64,000 bases of DNA from Zoogloea sp041911615. Lineage in GTDB: Bacteria > Pseudomonadota > Gammaproteobacteria > Burkholderiales > Rhodocyclaceae. Numbering within the stretch: position 1 is the first letter of the stretch; the number at the start of each line of letters is the position of its first letter. The DNA lies in assembly GCF_041911615.1 (NCBI RefSeq), contig NZ_JAYROR010000138.1, positions 1-64,000 of the forward strand. The letters are read 5' to 3'. Under the pieces are notes generated by a model. The model was not told the origin of the DNA. It ran no database searches and was given only the letters and a program-made list of their open reading frames with translations. The position numbers and the translations under genes were made by a program. This document shows, piece by piece, positions 53,785-63,248 of the stretch.

Positions 53785-56307
53785 TCACTCGCTGGCGGCG
53801 GCCTTCTTGCGGGCGGGCGGCTTCTTCGCCGCCGGCGCCTTGGGTTCCTTCTTCTCGAACTCGAAGCCGACCTTGCCGTCGTCGCCACGCACCAGGAACG
53901 CCGAAAACTTGCGCTTGGTGCGGCTGGAGACGAAACCCTTGAGCAGCTCGGTGCGGCCGGTATCGAGCAGCTTGCTCATCTGCTCGCGCTCGATGGGCTG
54001 CTGCAGGATGACCTTGCCGGAGCGGAAATCGCAGGATTTCTCCGGCCCCACCGACTTGCTGCAGACGTAGGACAGCCCGTGCTCGTACACCTGCGCGCCG
54101 CACTTGGGGCACAGGCCGAGGGAATCCTGGCCCGAGAAATCCACCGGCTCGGCGGCCTCGTCATCCTTGGGCTGGCCGAAGTCGAACTCGGGCTGCTTGT
54201 CGTCGTTGAGGCGGATCTCGGCGTTGAAGAGCCGCCCCATCTTGTTGCGGAAACCCAGCAGCGGACCGACCCGGCCGGTGGAAAGCAGGGTCTCGATCTC
54301 GGCGATCTCGAACTGCCGGCCGGCGACGATCTTCCAGGCGCTCCAGTCGCAGCGCTGGCAGGCGAACTTCTTGTAGTTCTCCTTCACCTGGCCGCCGCAC
54401 TTCGGACAGGGCGTCGCCAGCGTCGCGAAGTCGCCGGGCACGGTGTCGGACTCGTAACGCTTGGCGCGCTCGACGATGTCGCGGGTCATGGCCTGGATGT
54501 GGTCCATGAACTCGGCGCGCGAGAGGGCGCCACGCTCCATCTGCGCCAGCTTGTGCTCCCATTCGCCGGTGAGTTCGGGCGAGGTCAGCTCGTTGGTGCC
54601 GAGGCCGCGCAGCAGGGTGATCAGCGAAAACGCCTTGGCGGTCGGGATCAGCTCCTTGCCGTCGCGCAGGATGTAGGTTTCGCCGATCAGGTTTTCGATG
54701 ATCTGGGCGCGGGTCGCCGGGGTGCCGAGGCCGCGACCTGCCATCGCGGCGCGCAGCTCCTCGTCGTCCACCATCTTGCCGGCGCCTTCCATGGCCGACA
54801 GCAGCGTGGCTTCGTTGAAGCGGGCGGGCGGCTTGGTGACCAGCGCCTTGACGACGATCTCGTCGGTGGAAACCTGCTCGCCGGGCGCCACCGCCACCAG
54901 CTGCGGCGCACCGCCGTCAGCCTCGCTCACCGCGGCGGCCTTGCCATAAACGGCCAGCCAGCCCGGATTGACGAGGATCTTGCCCTCGGTCTTGAAGGCC
55001 TCGCCCTCGACACGGGTGACCCGGGTGGTGACGCGGTATTCGGCCGCCGGATAGAACACCGACAGGAAGCGCCGGGTGACCAGATCGTAGATCTTCGCCT
55101 CGGCCTCGGACAGGCTCTTGGGTGCCGTGCCGGTAGGGATGATCGCAAAGTGGTCGGAGATCTTGGCGTTGTTGAAGATGCGCTTGTTCGGCCGCGCCCA
55201 GCCCTGCTTGACGATCTCGTTGGCGAAGGGCGCGTACTCGTCCGGCAGCCCGCCGAGGATGCCCTTGACCTGGCCCACGTAGTCTTCCGGCAGCGCGCGG
55301 GCGTCGGTACGCGGGTAGGTCAGCACCTTGTGCTTCTCGTACAGGGCCTGGGCCAACTGCAGGGTGGTACGGGCCGAGAAGCCGAAGCGGCCGTTGGCTT
55401 CGCGCTGCAGCGAGGTGAGGTCGAACAGCAGCGGCGAGAGCTGGGTGGACGGCTTGGATTCTTCCTCGACCGTCCCCGGCTTGCCTTCGCACTTGGCCTT
55501 GATGGCCTCGGCGCGGGATTTGTCCCACAGGCGGAAGGCGGTGGCGTGTTCCGCCAGCGGCGCGCCTTCCTCGGGCTTCTTGAAACCCTCGTCGAACCAG
55601 CGCCCCGCGTAAGCGCCGGCCTGGCAGCCGAAGCTGGCCTCGAGTTCCCAGTAGTCGGTGGGCTTGAAGGCGCGAATCTTTTCTTCGCGCTCGACGACGA
55701 TGGCGAGCGTCGGAGTCTGCACGCGACCGACGGTGGTGAGGTGAAAACCGCCGGTCTTGGAGTTGAAGGCGGTCATCGCCCGGGTGCCGTTGATGCCGAT
55801 CAGCCAGTCGCTCTCGGCGCGGCATACCGCGGCCTGGCGCAGGCCCTCGACATCGGCGGCGGCGCGCAGTTGCTCGAAGCCGTCGCGGATCGCGCCGGCG
55901 GTCATCGACTGCAGCCACAGGCGCTGCACCGGCTTGCTGGTGCCGCTGTGCTGGACGATGAAGCTGAAGATCAGCTCGCCCTCGCGCCCCGCGTCACAGG
56001 CATTGATGAGGCCGGTGACGTCCTTGCGCTTGATGAGGCGGGTGAGCAGCTTGAGCCGGTCCTCGGTCTTCTCGATGGGGTTGAGCGCGAAGTGCGGCGG
56101 AATCACCGGCAGATGGGCGAACGACCACTTACCGCGCTTGACCTCGAACTCGGCCGGCACGGTGAGTTCGAGAAGATGGCCCACCGCCGAGGAGAGCACG
56201 TAGTGCTCGGACTCGAAGTAGTCCTTTTCCTTGGTGAAGCCGCCGAGGGCGCGGGCGATGTCCGCCGCAACCGAGGGTTTTTCCGCAATGATCAGCTGCT
56301 TGCTCAT
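53785..56307 (-). CDS. topB: DNA topoisomerase III
   Basis: 840 residues. Toprim MSKQLIIAEKPSVAADIARALGG and INACDAGREGELIF, active-site Tyr in VLTYPRTDARALPEDY, TTVGRVQTPTLAIVVERE. The C-terminal region has zinc-finger repeats CPKCGGQVKENYKKFACQRC and CPKCGAQVYEHG, then a Lys/Ala-rich tail APAAKKPPARKKAAASE. Type IA enzyme that decatenates DNA; cytoplasmic. Last in the dprA-smg-topB run. Confidence 0.95.
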   Translation of the reverse strand: MSKQLIIAEKPSVAADIARALGGFTKEKDYFESEHYVLSSAVGHLLELTVPAEFEVKRGKWSFAHLPVIPPHFALNPIEKTEDRLKLLTRLIKRKDVTGLINACDAGREGELIFSFIVQHSGTSKPVQRLWLQSMTAGAIRDGFEQLRAAADVEGLRQAAVCRAESDWLIGINGTRAMTAFNSKTGGFHLTTVGRVQTPTLAIVVEREEKIRAFKPTDYWELEASFGCQAGAYAGRWFDEGFKKPEEGAPLAEHATAFRLWDKSRAEAIKAKCEGKPGTVEEESKPSTQLSPLLFDLTSLQREANGRFGFSARTTLQLAQALYEKHKVLTYPRTDARALPEDYVGQVKGILGGLPDEYAPFANEIVKQGWARPNKRIFNNAKISDHFAIIPTGTAPKSLSEAEAKIYDLVTRRFLSVFYPAAEYRVTTRVTRVEGEAFKTEGKILVNPGWLAVYGKAAAVSEADGGAPQLVAVAPGEQVSTDEIVVKALVTKPPARFNEATLLSAMEGAGKMVDDEELRAAMAGRGLGTPATRAQIIENLIGETYILRDGKELIPTAKAFSLITLLRGLGTNELTSPELTGEWEHKLAQMERGALSRAEFMDHIQAMTRDIVERAKRYESDTVPGDFATLATPCPKCGGQVKENYKKFACQRCDWSAWKIVAGRQFEIAEIETLLSTGRVGPLLGFRNKMGRLFNAEIRLNDDKQPEFDFGQPKDDEAAEPVDFSGQDSLGLCPKCGAQVYEHGLSYVCSKSVGPEKSCDFRSGKVILQQPIEREQMSKLLDTGRTELLKGFVSSRTKRKFSAFLVRGDDGKVGFEFEKKEPKAPAAKKPPARKKAAASE

Positions 56308-56389
56308 GCCTGTGGTGCGCCCGACTCAGGTTGTTGGGGGAGCGGCGCATCATACGGAAGCCTGCGCCGGGCTTGCAAGCGGCCCCGGG

Positions 56390-56866
56390 TCAGTGCAGGG
56401 CGTATGACACGGGCTCGTCGTCCTCGTCGGACTCGTTGAGCAGCTCTTCGAGGATCAGGCCGTTGATCGGGCGATCCTGCTGCCAGAGCACCATCAGCAC
56501 GATGACCTTGAGGTTTTCGAGCTCGATTTCCGGCTCGCCCAGGGCCAGGGCACGCTCGACGATCATCTCGCGACATTCGGCGTCGAGGATCCCGGCGTTC
56601 TCGAGGAACAGCAGGAAACCGCGGCACTCCACATCCAGGCGGACCAGCTCGTCGTCGGCGTAGATGCGCAGCGAGCCGGGCCGCGCGCAGTGCGCCGGTC
56701 GCTCGCCGTCGGAGAGCTGGCGCAAGCCGGAAAGCCAGTCGAGGGCTTCGGAGATTTCCTCTTCCTCGAAGCCGGCGGCCGTCAGCTTGCGGGCCAGTTG
56801 CGCGGGTTCGGGGCACGCGTCGGCGTGAACATAGTTCTCGAAGAGATACACGAGGATGTCGAACAT
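56390..56866 (-). CDS. smg: Smg family protein (DUF494)
   Basis: 158 residues from the ATG at 56866. MFDILVYLFENYVHADACP, AGFEEEEISEALDWLSGL, SLRIYADDELVRLDVECRGFLLFLENAGILDAECREMIVERAL and a C-terminal LKVIVLMVLWQQ are the Smg pattern. Helical, acidic, cytoplasmic. Function unknown, but smg sits beside dprA in most beta- and gammaproteobacteria, as here. Confidence 0.93.
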   Translation of the reverse strand: MFDILVYLFENYVHADACPEPAQLARKLTAAGFEEEEISEALDWLSGLRQLSDGERPAHCARPGSLRIYADDELVRLDVECRGFLLFLENAGILDAECREMIVERALALGEPEIELENLKVIVLMVLWQQDRPINGLILEELLNESDEDDEPVSYALH

Positions 56867-56892
56867 GGCGCGGGGCCTGGGGCCGGTCGTTT

Positions 56893-57981
56893 TTAGAGAC
56901 GCTGGAGGCGCCCTCCGGGCAGGCGTGACACGCGCCCGTCGAGTTCCAGCGTCAGCAGAATGGCGTAGAGCGCTTCCGGCGTCAAGCTGGTGCGGTGCAC
57001 CAGTGTGTCCAGGTCCACGGGATCGTGCCCCAGGGCACACAGCACGCGAGCGGTCTCGTCGTCCTCGGTCGGCGGGACGGGCGTGTCCGGCGCGGGCGTC
57101 GGCGGCGGCGCGAGACGCAGCTCTTCGAGGATGTCGGCGGCCGATTCGACGAGCTTGGCGCCGTCGCGGATCAGCTGGTGGCAACCCCGCGCAACCGGCG
57201 AATGGATCGAGCCGGGAATCGCGAAGACTTCGCGACCACAGTCGGTGGCCAGTCGGGCGGTGATCAGCGAACCGCTCTTGAGCGCCGCCTCGACCACCAG
57301 CACGCCCGTCGCCAGGCCGGCGATGATGCGGTTGCGGCGCGGAAAGTTGTAGGCCAGCGGCGCCGTGCCGAGGGGGTATTCGCTCACGATGGCGCCCGCT
57401 TCGGCGATGCGTCGCGCCAGCGCGGCGTTGCGCGCCGGGTAGATGCGGTCGGCACCGGTGCCGATCACCGCCACCGTGCTGCCTGGGCCGGCGAGGCCGC
57501 CGCGGTGGGCCGCGCCGTCGATGCCCAGCGCCAGGCCGCTGACGATGGTCAGACCGGCTTCGGACAAGGCGGTCGAAAACGCTTCGGCGTTGGCCTCGCC
57601 CTGGGGCGTGGCGCTGCGCGCGCCGACCACGGCGACCGATGGCCGCGCCAGCAGCGCCGGATCGCCCTTGACGTAGAGCAGCACCGGCGGATCGGGAATC
57701 TCGAGGAGCGTCGCGGGATAGGCGGCGTCGCCCAGGGTGACGACCGCATTGCCGGGCAGGGCCGCCCACTCGATGGCCGCGTCGACAGCGGCACTGGCAG
57801 TGTATTCGAGGAGCGTACGCGCTACCGGCGCGCCGACCACGGCGGCAATCGCCGAATGACCGGCTGCGAATATGCCCTCAGGCAAGCCGAAGGCCGCCAG
57901 CAACTGACGCTGATTCGCCGCGCTGACGCCCGGCGTGAGCGTCAGCCGCAGCCAGGCAGCGAGCGGATGAGGGTTCGACAC
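56893..57981 (-). CDS. dprA: DNA-processing protein DprA
   Basis: 362 residues from a GTG at 57981. Rossmann-like core: YPATLLEIPDPPVLLYVKGD, VAVVGARSATPQGEANAEAF, IVSGLALGIDGAAHRGGL, STVAVIGTGADRIYPARN, EYPLGTAPLAYNFPRRNRIIAGLA, CREVFAIPGSIHSPVARGCHQLIRDGA. A winged-helix end (LVHRTSLTPEALYAILLTLELDGRV) follows. Loads RecA onto incoming ssDNA in natural transformation. Confidence 0.96.
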   Translation of the reverse strand: MSNPHPLAAWLRLTLTPGVSAANQRQLLAAFGLPEGIFAAGHSAIAAVVGAPVARTLLEYTASAAVDAAIEWAALPGNAVVTLGDAAYPATLLEIPDPPVLLYVKGDPALLARPSVAVVGARSATPQGEANAEAFSTALSEAGLTIVSGLALGIDGAAHRGGLAGPGSTVAVIGTGADRIYPARNAALARRIAEAGAIVSEYPLGTAPLAYNFPRRNRIIAGLATGVLVVEAALKSGSLITARLATDCGREVFAIPGSIHSPVARGCHQLIRDGAKLVESAADILEELRLAPPPTPAPDTPVPPTEDDETARVLCALGHDPVDLDTLVHRTSLTPEALYAILLTLELDGRVSRLPGGRLQRL

Positions 57982-58036
57982 GATGGAATCAGCGGAAGTG
58001 GGATTGCGTGAACAAATCGTAGCGAGCGGCCCGAGG

Positions 58037-58089
58037 TTGCGACGAGGAACGCAGCTGTACTTTCAGTACAGCGAGTACCGGAATCGCAA
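58037..58089. repeat. REP-like cruciform between the LysM gene and dprA
   Basis: Outer arms TTGCGA (58037) and TCGCAA (58084) enclose a strong hairpin GCTGTACT-TTC-AGTACAGC (58054-58072). Looks like a dispersed extragenic palindrome. Confidence 0.55.
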
Positions 58090-58121
58090 GATCGGGGCGC
58101 GCAGTAGATTTATTCGCGCAA

Positions 58122-59246
58122 TCAGGGTTTGCGGACGCTGTCGGCGACGGTCACCGGCCCGTCGTTCTCCATCACCAGCGCGTAGGCGATGCGGTCGAAG
58201 ACGCGGAACACGAAGACCAGGCCATAGCGCTGCTCGGGCAGCTGGAAGCGCTGCGGGCGGCCGACGTTGTCCTCACGGTAGGCGGTTTCGCCGCGGTTGC
58301 GGTGCAGCGACAGGACATGCCCGATCTCGAGACCGTCGCGCTTGCCGAGGCTCACCGACACGACGTTGTAGCGGCCCGCTTCGGCGACGCCGTTGTAGAT
58401 CGACACGACGCGCCCGCGCAGGTCGGCCTCGGGGGCATGGGGCACGTAGCTGAGCAGCTCGGGCCGGCCGGCCGGCAGCAGGCGGTCGCCCTTGCCGATC
58501 TCCTGCTTGGCGGCAGTGATCATCAGGCTCGCCGGGACCGGCAGGCGGGCCTCGGCGCTGCCACTGTCGCCTTCCACGTCGGGCGTCAGCACGCCGGCTT
58601 CGGACTGGACCCGGGCACGCCCGAGGTAAACCGCCTCGTAGCCGAGCACCTCACCGGTGACCGGCTCGCGCATCGGCTTGGCCTTGCGATAGACGTTCCA
58701 CTCGGGTATGCCCGGAACGATGCGGGTGGCGAAGATCGTGTCGCCGGAACCGGTGAACACACGACCTTCCTGGGTGGCGACGATGATCCCTGCGCGCTCG
58801 TCCTCCTGGTCGCCCACCACCAGCGGCTCGGACAGGAAGGGCTGGATCGCGCGCACCGGGATGCTCTGGATCGCGCCGGCGGAAGGCGACGAATACACCT
58901 GCGGGAAGCGCTTCTCGTAGAGCGGGCGACGGTCGCCGCCGCCCTGGCCGATGCGCTTGCCGAACTTGAGCGTCGGCACCGCGCCGCTGCGGTCGAGGAC
59001 GATGATCTGGCCGGGGTAGATCAGGTGCGGGTTGCGGATCTGCTCGCGATTGAGGCGCCAGACCTCGGGCCAGCGCCACGGCTCCTTCAGGAACTTGCCG
59101 GAAATGCTCCAGAGGGTGTCACCGGGCACCACGGTGTGGCTGTCGGGGGCGTCGTCGGCCAGGCGGACCGGATCGGTCGCGCCGGCACCGGCGGGGACCA
59201 GGGCAGCGACGCCGATCAGGAGGGCGGATATAATGCTGCGAATCAT
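58122..59246 (-). CDS. LysM peptidoglycan-binding protein, secreted
   Basis: 374 residues from the ATG at 59246; the open frame upstream is unlikely to be coding. Signal peptide MIRSIISALLIGVAALVPAGAGA. One LysM domain: HTVVPGDTLWSISGKFLKEPWRWPEVWRLNREQIRNPHLIYPGQIIVL. The rest (about 100-374) is an unrecognised beta-rich region with repeated SH3-like stretches (GLEIGHVLSLHRNRGETAY). It is first in the lysM-dprA-smg-topB order seen in related genomes. Probably binds cell wall in the periplasm. Confidence 0.88.
   Translation of the reverse strand: MIRSIISALLIGVAALVPAGAGATDPVRLADDAPDSHTVVPGDTLWSISGKFLKEPWRWPEVWRLNREQIRNPHLIYPGQIIVLDRSGAVPTLKFGKRIGQGGGDRRPLYEKRFPQVYSSPSAGAIQSIPVRAIQPFLSEPLVVGDQEDERAGIIVATQEGRVFTGSGDTIFATRIVPGIPEWNVYRKAKPMREPVTGEVLGYEAVYLGRARVQSEAGVLTPDVEGDSGSAEARLPVPASLMITAAKQEIGKGDRLLPAGRPELLSYVPHAPEADLRGRVVSIYNGVAEAGRYNVVSVSLGKRDGLEIGHVLSLHRNRGETAYREDNVGRPQRFQLPEQRYGLVFVFRVFDRIAYALVMENDGPVTVADSVRKP
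59229..59234 (+). promoter_or_regulatory. Candidate -10 box for the def-fmt-htpX operon
   Basis: TATAAT on the plus strand, inside the first codons of the divergent LysM gene and about 180 bases before def. No -35 found; tentative. Confidence 0.25.
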
Positions 59247-59415
59247 TCGTTTTCCACTCGCTTTCGGCGGATAGCTTTGCCGCGCAATGGTCAGCCGTTC
59301 GGACGGCAGCCCAGGGCGGTCGATTTGGCGGGGCCGGATGCGTGCCGCGTCAAGACGCGAGCATCGCAGATTTGGCTCAAAATTCTGCACGTAAAGTGTT
59401 CATCCGGCAACATTT

Positions 59416-59919
59416 ATGGCCCTTCTACCGATTCTCCGCTACCCCGACCCCCGCCTGCACACGCGCGCTGCGCCGGTGCGCGAGGTGGACGACGCCATCC
59501 GCAAACTCGTCGCCGACATGGCCGAAACCATGTACGAGGCACCGGGCATCGGCCTTGCCGCCACCCAGGTGGATGTGCACCAGCGCGTCGTCGTGATCGA
59601 CGTGTCGGAAGACAAGTCGGCGCTGCTGGCGCTCATCAACCCCGAGATCATCGCGCGCTCCGGCGAGCAGGTCTGTGAGGAAGGGTGTCTTTCGGTGCCC
59701 GGCATCTACGACAAGGTCACCCGTGCCGAGCACGTCACGGTGCGCGCCCTTGACCAGCAGGGCAAGCCTTTCGAACTGGACGCCGAGGGCCTGCTCGCGG
59801 TGTGCATCCAGCACGAACTCGATCACCTCGACGGCAAGGTCTTCGTCGAATACCTGTCGCAGCTCAAGCAGACCCGGATCAAGGGCAAGCTCGCCAAGAA
59901 AGCACGGATCACCGCCTGA
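59416..59919 (+). CDS. def: Peptide deformylase
   Basis: 167 residues. The three PDF motifs are intact: GIGLAATQVDVHQ (GxGxAAxQ), EEGCLSVPG (EGCLS) and QHELDHLDGKVFVEYLS (HExDH). Fe/Zn enzyme that removes the N-formyl group from new proteins; cytoplasmic. Its stop overlaps the fmt start. Confidence 0.97.
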   Translation: MALLPILRYPDPRLHTRAAPVREVDDAIRKLVADMAETMYEAPGIGLAATQVDVHQRVVVIDVSEDKSALLALINPEIIARSGEQVCEEGCLSVPGIYDKVTRAEHVTVRALDQQGKPFELDAEGLLAVCIQHELDHLDGKVFVEYLSQLKQTRIKGKLAKKARITA

Positions 59920-60839
59920 TGAAAGTCGCCTTCGCCGGAACCCCCGAATTCGCCGCCGCGGCGCTGGAGGCGATCCTCGCCGCCGGCTTCGAGGTGCCCC
60001 TCGTCCTCACCCAGCCGGACCGCCCCGCCGGCCGCGGTATGCAGTTGCAGCCGAGCCCGGTCAAGCAGGTGGCCCTGGCCGCCGGCATCCCGGTGCATCA
60101 ACCCGAGAAGCTGCGCACGCCCGAGCAGCAGGCCCCCCTCGCCGCCGCCTGCTGCGACGTGCTGGTGGTGGCCGCCTACGGGATCATCCTGCCCCAGGCG
60201 GTGCTCGACCTGCCCGGCCACGGCTGCCTCAACATCCACGCCTCGCTGCTGCCCCGCTGGCGCGGCGCGGCGCCGATCCACCGCGCCATCGAGGCCGGCG
60301 ACGCCGAGACGGGCATCACCATCATGCAGATGGACGCCGGGCTCGATACCGGTCCGATGCTGATGAAGCGCGTCGTCCCGATCGATGCCGACGACACCAC
60401 CGGCAGCCTCCACGACCGCCTCGCGCAGGCCGGCGCCGCGCTCATCGTCGACGCCCTGCGGGCGCTGCCCGGCGGGCTTTCCGCCACGCCCCAGCCGGCC
60501 GAGGGCGTCACCTACGCCGCCAAGATCGGCAAGGCCGAGGCCGCCATCAACTGGACCCGCCCCGCCTCCGAGATCGCGCGGGCGGTGCGCGCCTTCAACC
60601 CCTTCCCCGGCGCGCTGGCGACGCTCGACGGCACGCCGATCAAGCTGTGGCGCGCCCGCGCCATCGACGCCAGCGGCACGCCGGGCGAGGTGCTGTTGGC
60701 CGAGGGCGCCGGCGTGATCGTCGCCTGCGGCGAAGGCGCCCTGTGCGTCACCGAACTGCAGAAGCCCGGCGGCAAGCGCCTGCCGGCCGCGGATTTCCTG
60801 CGCGGCCTGCCGATCGCCACCGGCGCCCGCTTCGCCTGA
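59919..60839 (+). CDS. fmt: Methionyl-tRNA formyltransferase
   Basis: 306 residues from the ATG at 59919 (overlapping TGATG with def). MKVAFAGTPEFAAAALEAIL, VAAYGIILPQAVL, NIHASLLPRWRGAAPIHRAI with catalytic Asn-His-Asp (D in TGITIMQMDAGLDTGPML), and a C-terminal domain with AINWTRPASEIARAVRAFNPFPGA. Formylates initiator Met-tRNA. Works with def at the two ends of formyl-methionine handling. Confidence 0.97.
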   Translation: MKVAFAGTPEFAAAALEAILAAGFEVPLVLTQPDRPAGRGMQLQPSPVKQVALAAGIPVHQPEKLRTPEQQAPLAAACCDVLVVAAYGIILPQAVLDLPGHGCLNIHASLLPRWRGAAPIHRAIEAGDAETGITIMQMDAGLDTGPMLMKRVVPIDADDTTGSLHDRLAQAGAALIVDALRALPGGLSATPQPAEGVTYAAKIGKAEAAINWTRPASEIARAVRAFNPFPGALATLDGTPIKLWRARAIDASGTPGEVLLAEGAGVIVACGEGALCVTELQKPGGKRLPAADFLRGLPIATGARFA

Positions 60840-60924
60840 CCGCCAGGCGATTGAATTTTTTGCCTTTTGCCCCATCTAACCAGCCGCTGACCGCATCACA
60901 TTTCTGAAAGGACGGATACCCGCA

Positions 60925-61779
60925 ATGCTCGGCAACTGGCTCAAGACCTCGATCCTCATGGCCGCGATCGTCGCCCTGTTCGGGGTGATCGGCGCCATGC
61001 TCGGCGGCAAGTCGGGGATGCTCATGGCGCTCGTCTTCGGCGGCGCGATGAACCTGTTCTCGTACTGGTTCTCCGACAAGATGGTGCTGCGCATGTACAA
61101 CGCGCAGGAAGTGGACGAAACCAGCTCGCCCTACCTCTACAACATGGTGCGCGAACTGGCCGGCCGCGCCCAGCTGCCGATGCCCAAGGTCTACATCATT
61201 CACGAGGACCAGCCCAACGCCTTCGCCACCGGCCGCAACCCGGACAACGCCGCGGTGGCCGCCACCACCGGCATCCTGCAGATGCTATCCGAGCGCGAGC
61301 TGCGCGGCGTGATGGCCCATGAGCTGGCCCACGTGAAGCACCGGGACATCCTGATCTCCACCATCTCGGCGACCATGGCCGGCGCCATCTCGGCCCTCGC
61401 CAACTTCGCGATGATGTTCGGCGGGCGCGACGAGAACGGCCGCCCGGCCAATCCGATCGCCGGCATCGCGGTCGCCCTGCTCGCCCCGCTGGCGGCCAGC
61501 CTGATCCAGATGGCGATTTCCCGCGCCCGCGAATTCGAGGCCGACCGCGGCGGCGCCGAGATCGCCGGCGACCCGAACGCCCTGGCCGACGCGCTGATGA
61601 AGATCGACGCCTTCGCCCGCGGCATTCCGATGCCCACCGCCGAGGCGCACCCGGAAACAGGCCAGATGATGATCATGAACCCGCTCTCCGGCGGCGGTCT
61701 GCGTGGCCTGTTCAGCACCCACCCGGCCACCGAGGAACGTGTCGCGCGTCTGCGGGCGATGGGAGGCGGACGACGCTGA
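60925..61779 (+). CDS. htpX: Membrane metalloprotease HtpX
   Basis: 284 residues with GAAAGGA ahead of the ATG. Two N-terminal membrane helices, zinc site MAHELAHVKHRD (HExxH), a further two helices (ISALANFAMMFGG and AGIAVALLAPLAASLIQ) and EFEADRGGAEIAGDP with the third ligand Glu. Cleaves damaged inner-membrane proteins. Follows fmt after 85 bases. Confidence 0.95.
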   Translation: MLGNWLKTSILMAAIVALFGVIGAMLGGKSGMLMALVFGGAMNLFSYWFSDKMVLRMYNAQEVDETSSPYLYNMVRELAGRAQLPMPKVYIIHEDQPNAFATGRNPDNAAVAATTGILQMLSERELRGVMAHELAHVKHRDILISTISATMAGAISALANFAMMFGGRDENGRPANPIAGIAVALLAPLAASLIQMAISRAREFEADRGGAEIAGDPNALADALMKIDAFARGIPMPTAEAHPETGQMMIMNPLSGGGLRGLFSTHPATEERVARLRAMGGGRR

Positions 61780-61797
61780 GCCCGATCGCAGCACCAC

Positions 61798-61825
61798 AAA
61801 AACCCGGCCACGGCCGGGTTTTTTT
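61798..61825 (+). terminator. Intrinsic terminator after htpX
   Basis: AAAAACCCGGCC-AC-GGCCGGGTTTTTTT: strong GC stem flanked by A and T runs, so it can also end the convergent kinase transcript. Confidence 0.9.
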
Positions 61826-61841
61826 ATGGCGGCACGCCGCC

Positions 61842-63248
61842 TCAGGTCGCCAGCGGCAGCACCACCCGGAAGCGACTGCCCTTGCCCGGCGCGCTGTCCA
61901 CCTCCAGATGGCCACCATGCTGGCTGACGATGCGGTAGGCCGACGACAGACCGAGCCCCCGGCCCTGACCGACCGCGCGGGTGGTGAAGAACGGCTCGAA
62001 AATGCGCGCCCGGGTGGCTTCGTCCATGCCGCAGCCGGTGTCGAGCACATCCACCCGAATCCACTCGCCGGCCACCTCGGCGCGCACCGTGATCGTGCCG
62101 GGCGCGCCGCCGAGGGCCTGGCCGGCGTTCTCGATGAGCGCCTTGAAGGCCTCGCCGAGCAAGGTCGGATTGGCCGCCAGTTTGGGCAGACCGGCATAGC
62201 TGCGGCGCACCTGCTGACCCGGACGACGCCCGGCGGCGGTGGCCTCGATGGCCGAATCGAGCAGTCGCTCGATGGACGTGGGCAGGGTTTCCATCGGCCC
62301 CGGCTCGGCGAAGCCCTGCAGGGCGTGCACGATGTCGCTGACCCGCCCGAGGCCGCGGGTCGACTCTTCGACCAGCACCGGCAGATCGTCGCGGATGTAA
62401 TCCACGTCGGCGCCGGCGCGGGCCGCCTGCCAGGCGTCGGAGCCGGCGGCCAGGCGATCGGCGGTGTTGACCAGTGCCAGCAGGCGGTCGGCGTACTCGC
62501 GCAGGGCGCCCAGATTGGCGGCGACGTAGCCCAGCGGCGTGTTGATCTCGTGGGCGACACCGGCGGCCAGCTGGCCCACCGCGGCGAGCTTGTCCGCCTC
62601 GAGCAGGCGCTGCTGGGTGGCGCGCAGGTCGCGATTGACGGTGGTGAGCTCGGCCGTGCGCTCCGCCACCCGCTGTTCGAGACTGGCATTGATGCGCCCC
62701 AGCTCGCTGTTGCGCTCGGCCACCAGGCCGAGCAGGCAACGCACCGCGCCGATCAACGCAACATTGCCCGGATCGCTGCCCTGGACGGCTTCCGCCTCGA
62801 AGGCCGCGGCCGGCGTCATGCCGCCCTCGATAGCACGCATCTGGCGCGCCATGCTCTGATCGGTGTCGAGGATGTGGAAGGTGAGCCAGCTGGTGACGAA
62901 GTTGTAGAGGGCGGGCACCACGCGGCCGGGATCGGAATGGGTGCGCATCGCCTCGACCTGGGTGACGAAGTCGGCGTGGGCGCGGCGATGGCCGTCGAGG
63001 TGGCGCGGGTCGAGCCCGGCCTCGACCATCAGCGCCTCTTCGGTGGCGAAGTGATGCAGGGCGTAGCGCCCCAGCCCGTCGAGGACATGGGCGAGCTCGG
63101 AGGGCTGGATCACCGCGCCGCTCGCCGCCCGCTGGGCAAGGGCGTTGACGAGGTCCACCAGCTTGCGGTGCTGGTTGTCCACTTCCTCGCAACCGGTCTC
63201 GAAATAGCTCGCCCAGTGAAAGGGCGCAAAACGGGGGGGTTTGCTCAT
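61842..63248 (-). CDS. Hemerythrin-fused histidine kinase
   Basis: 468 residues from the ATG at 63248. The N-terminal 140 residues are a bacteriohemerythrin-type domain with metal-ligand His/Glu/Asp positions: ...GCEEVDNQHRKLVDLVN, ALHHFATEEALMVEAGLDPRHLDGHRRAHADF, WLTFHILDTDQSM. A coiled coil (ERNSELGRINASLEQRVAERTAEL) leads to HisKA GVAHEINTPLGYV (His about 278) and HATPase motifs N (ALIENAGQALGG), G1 (DVLDTGCGMDE), F (IFEPFFTTR), G2 (GRGLGLSSAY). No membrane segment, so a cytoplasmic O2- or redox-sensing kinase. Its start overlaps the stop of the receiver-HPt gene (ATGA). Confidence 0.93.
   Translation of the reverse strand: MSKPPRFAPFHWASYFETGCEEVDNQHRKLVDLVNALAQRAASGAVIQPSELAHVLDGLGRYALHHFATEEALMVEAGLDPRHLDGHRRAHADFVTQVEAMRTHSDPGRVVPALYNFVTSWLTFHILDTDQSMARQMRAIEGGMTPAAAFEAEAVQGSDPGNVALIGAVRCLLGLVAERNSELGRINASLEQRVAERTAELTTVNRDLRATQQRLLEADKLAAVGQLAAGVAHEINTPLGYVAANLGALREYADRLLALVNTADRLAAGSDAWQAARAGADVDYIRDDLPVLVEESTRGLGRVSDIVHALQGFAEPGPMETLPTSIERLLDSAIEATAAGRRPGQQVRRSYAGLPKLAANPTLLGEAFKALIENAGQALGGAPGTITVRAEVAGEWIRVDVLDTGCGMDEATRARIFEPFFTTRAVGQGRGLGLSSAYRIVSQHGGHLEVDSAPGKGSRFRVVLPLAT

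Noticed and set aside
59280..59400. Weak resemblance of DNA upstream of the LysM gene to the 11-kb array (LRCSRLD-like reading)
   Set aside because: Only one or two units could be aligned and the 21-bp phase is not sustained.
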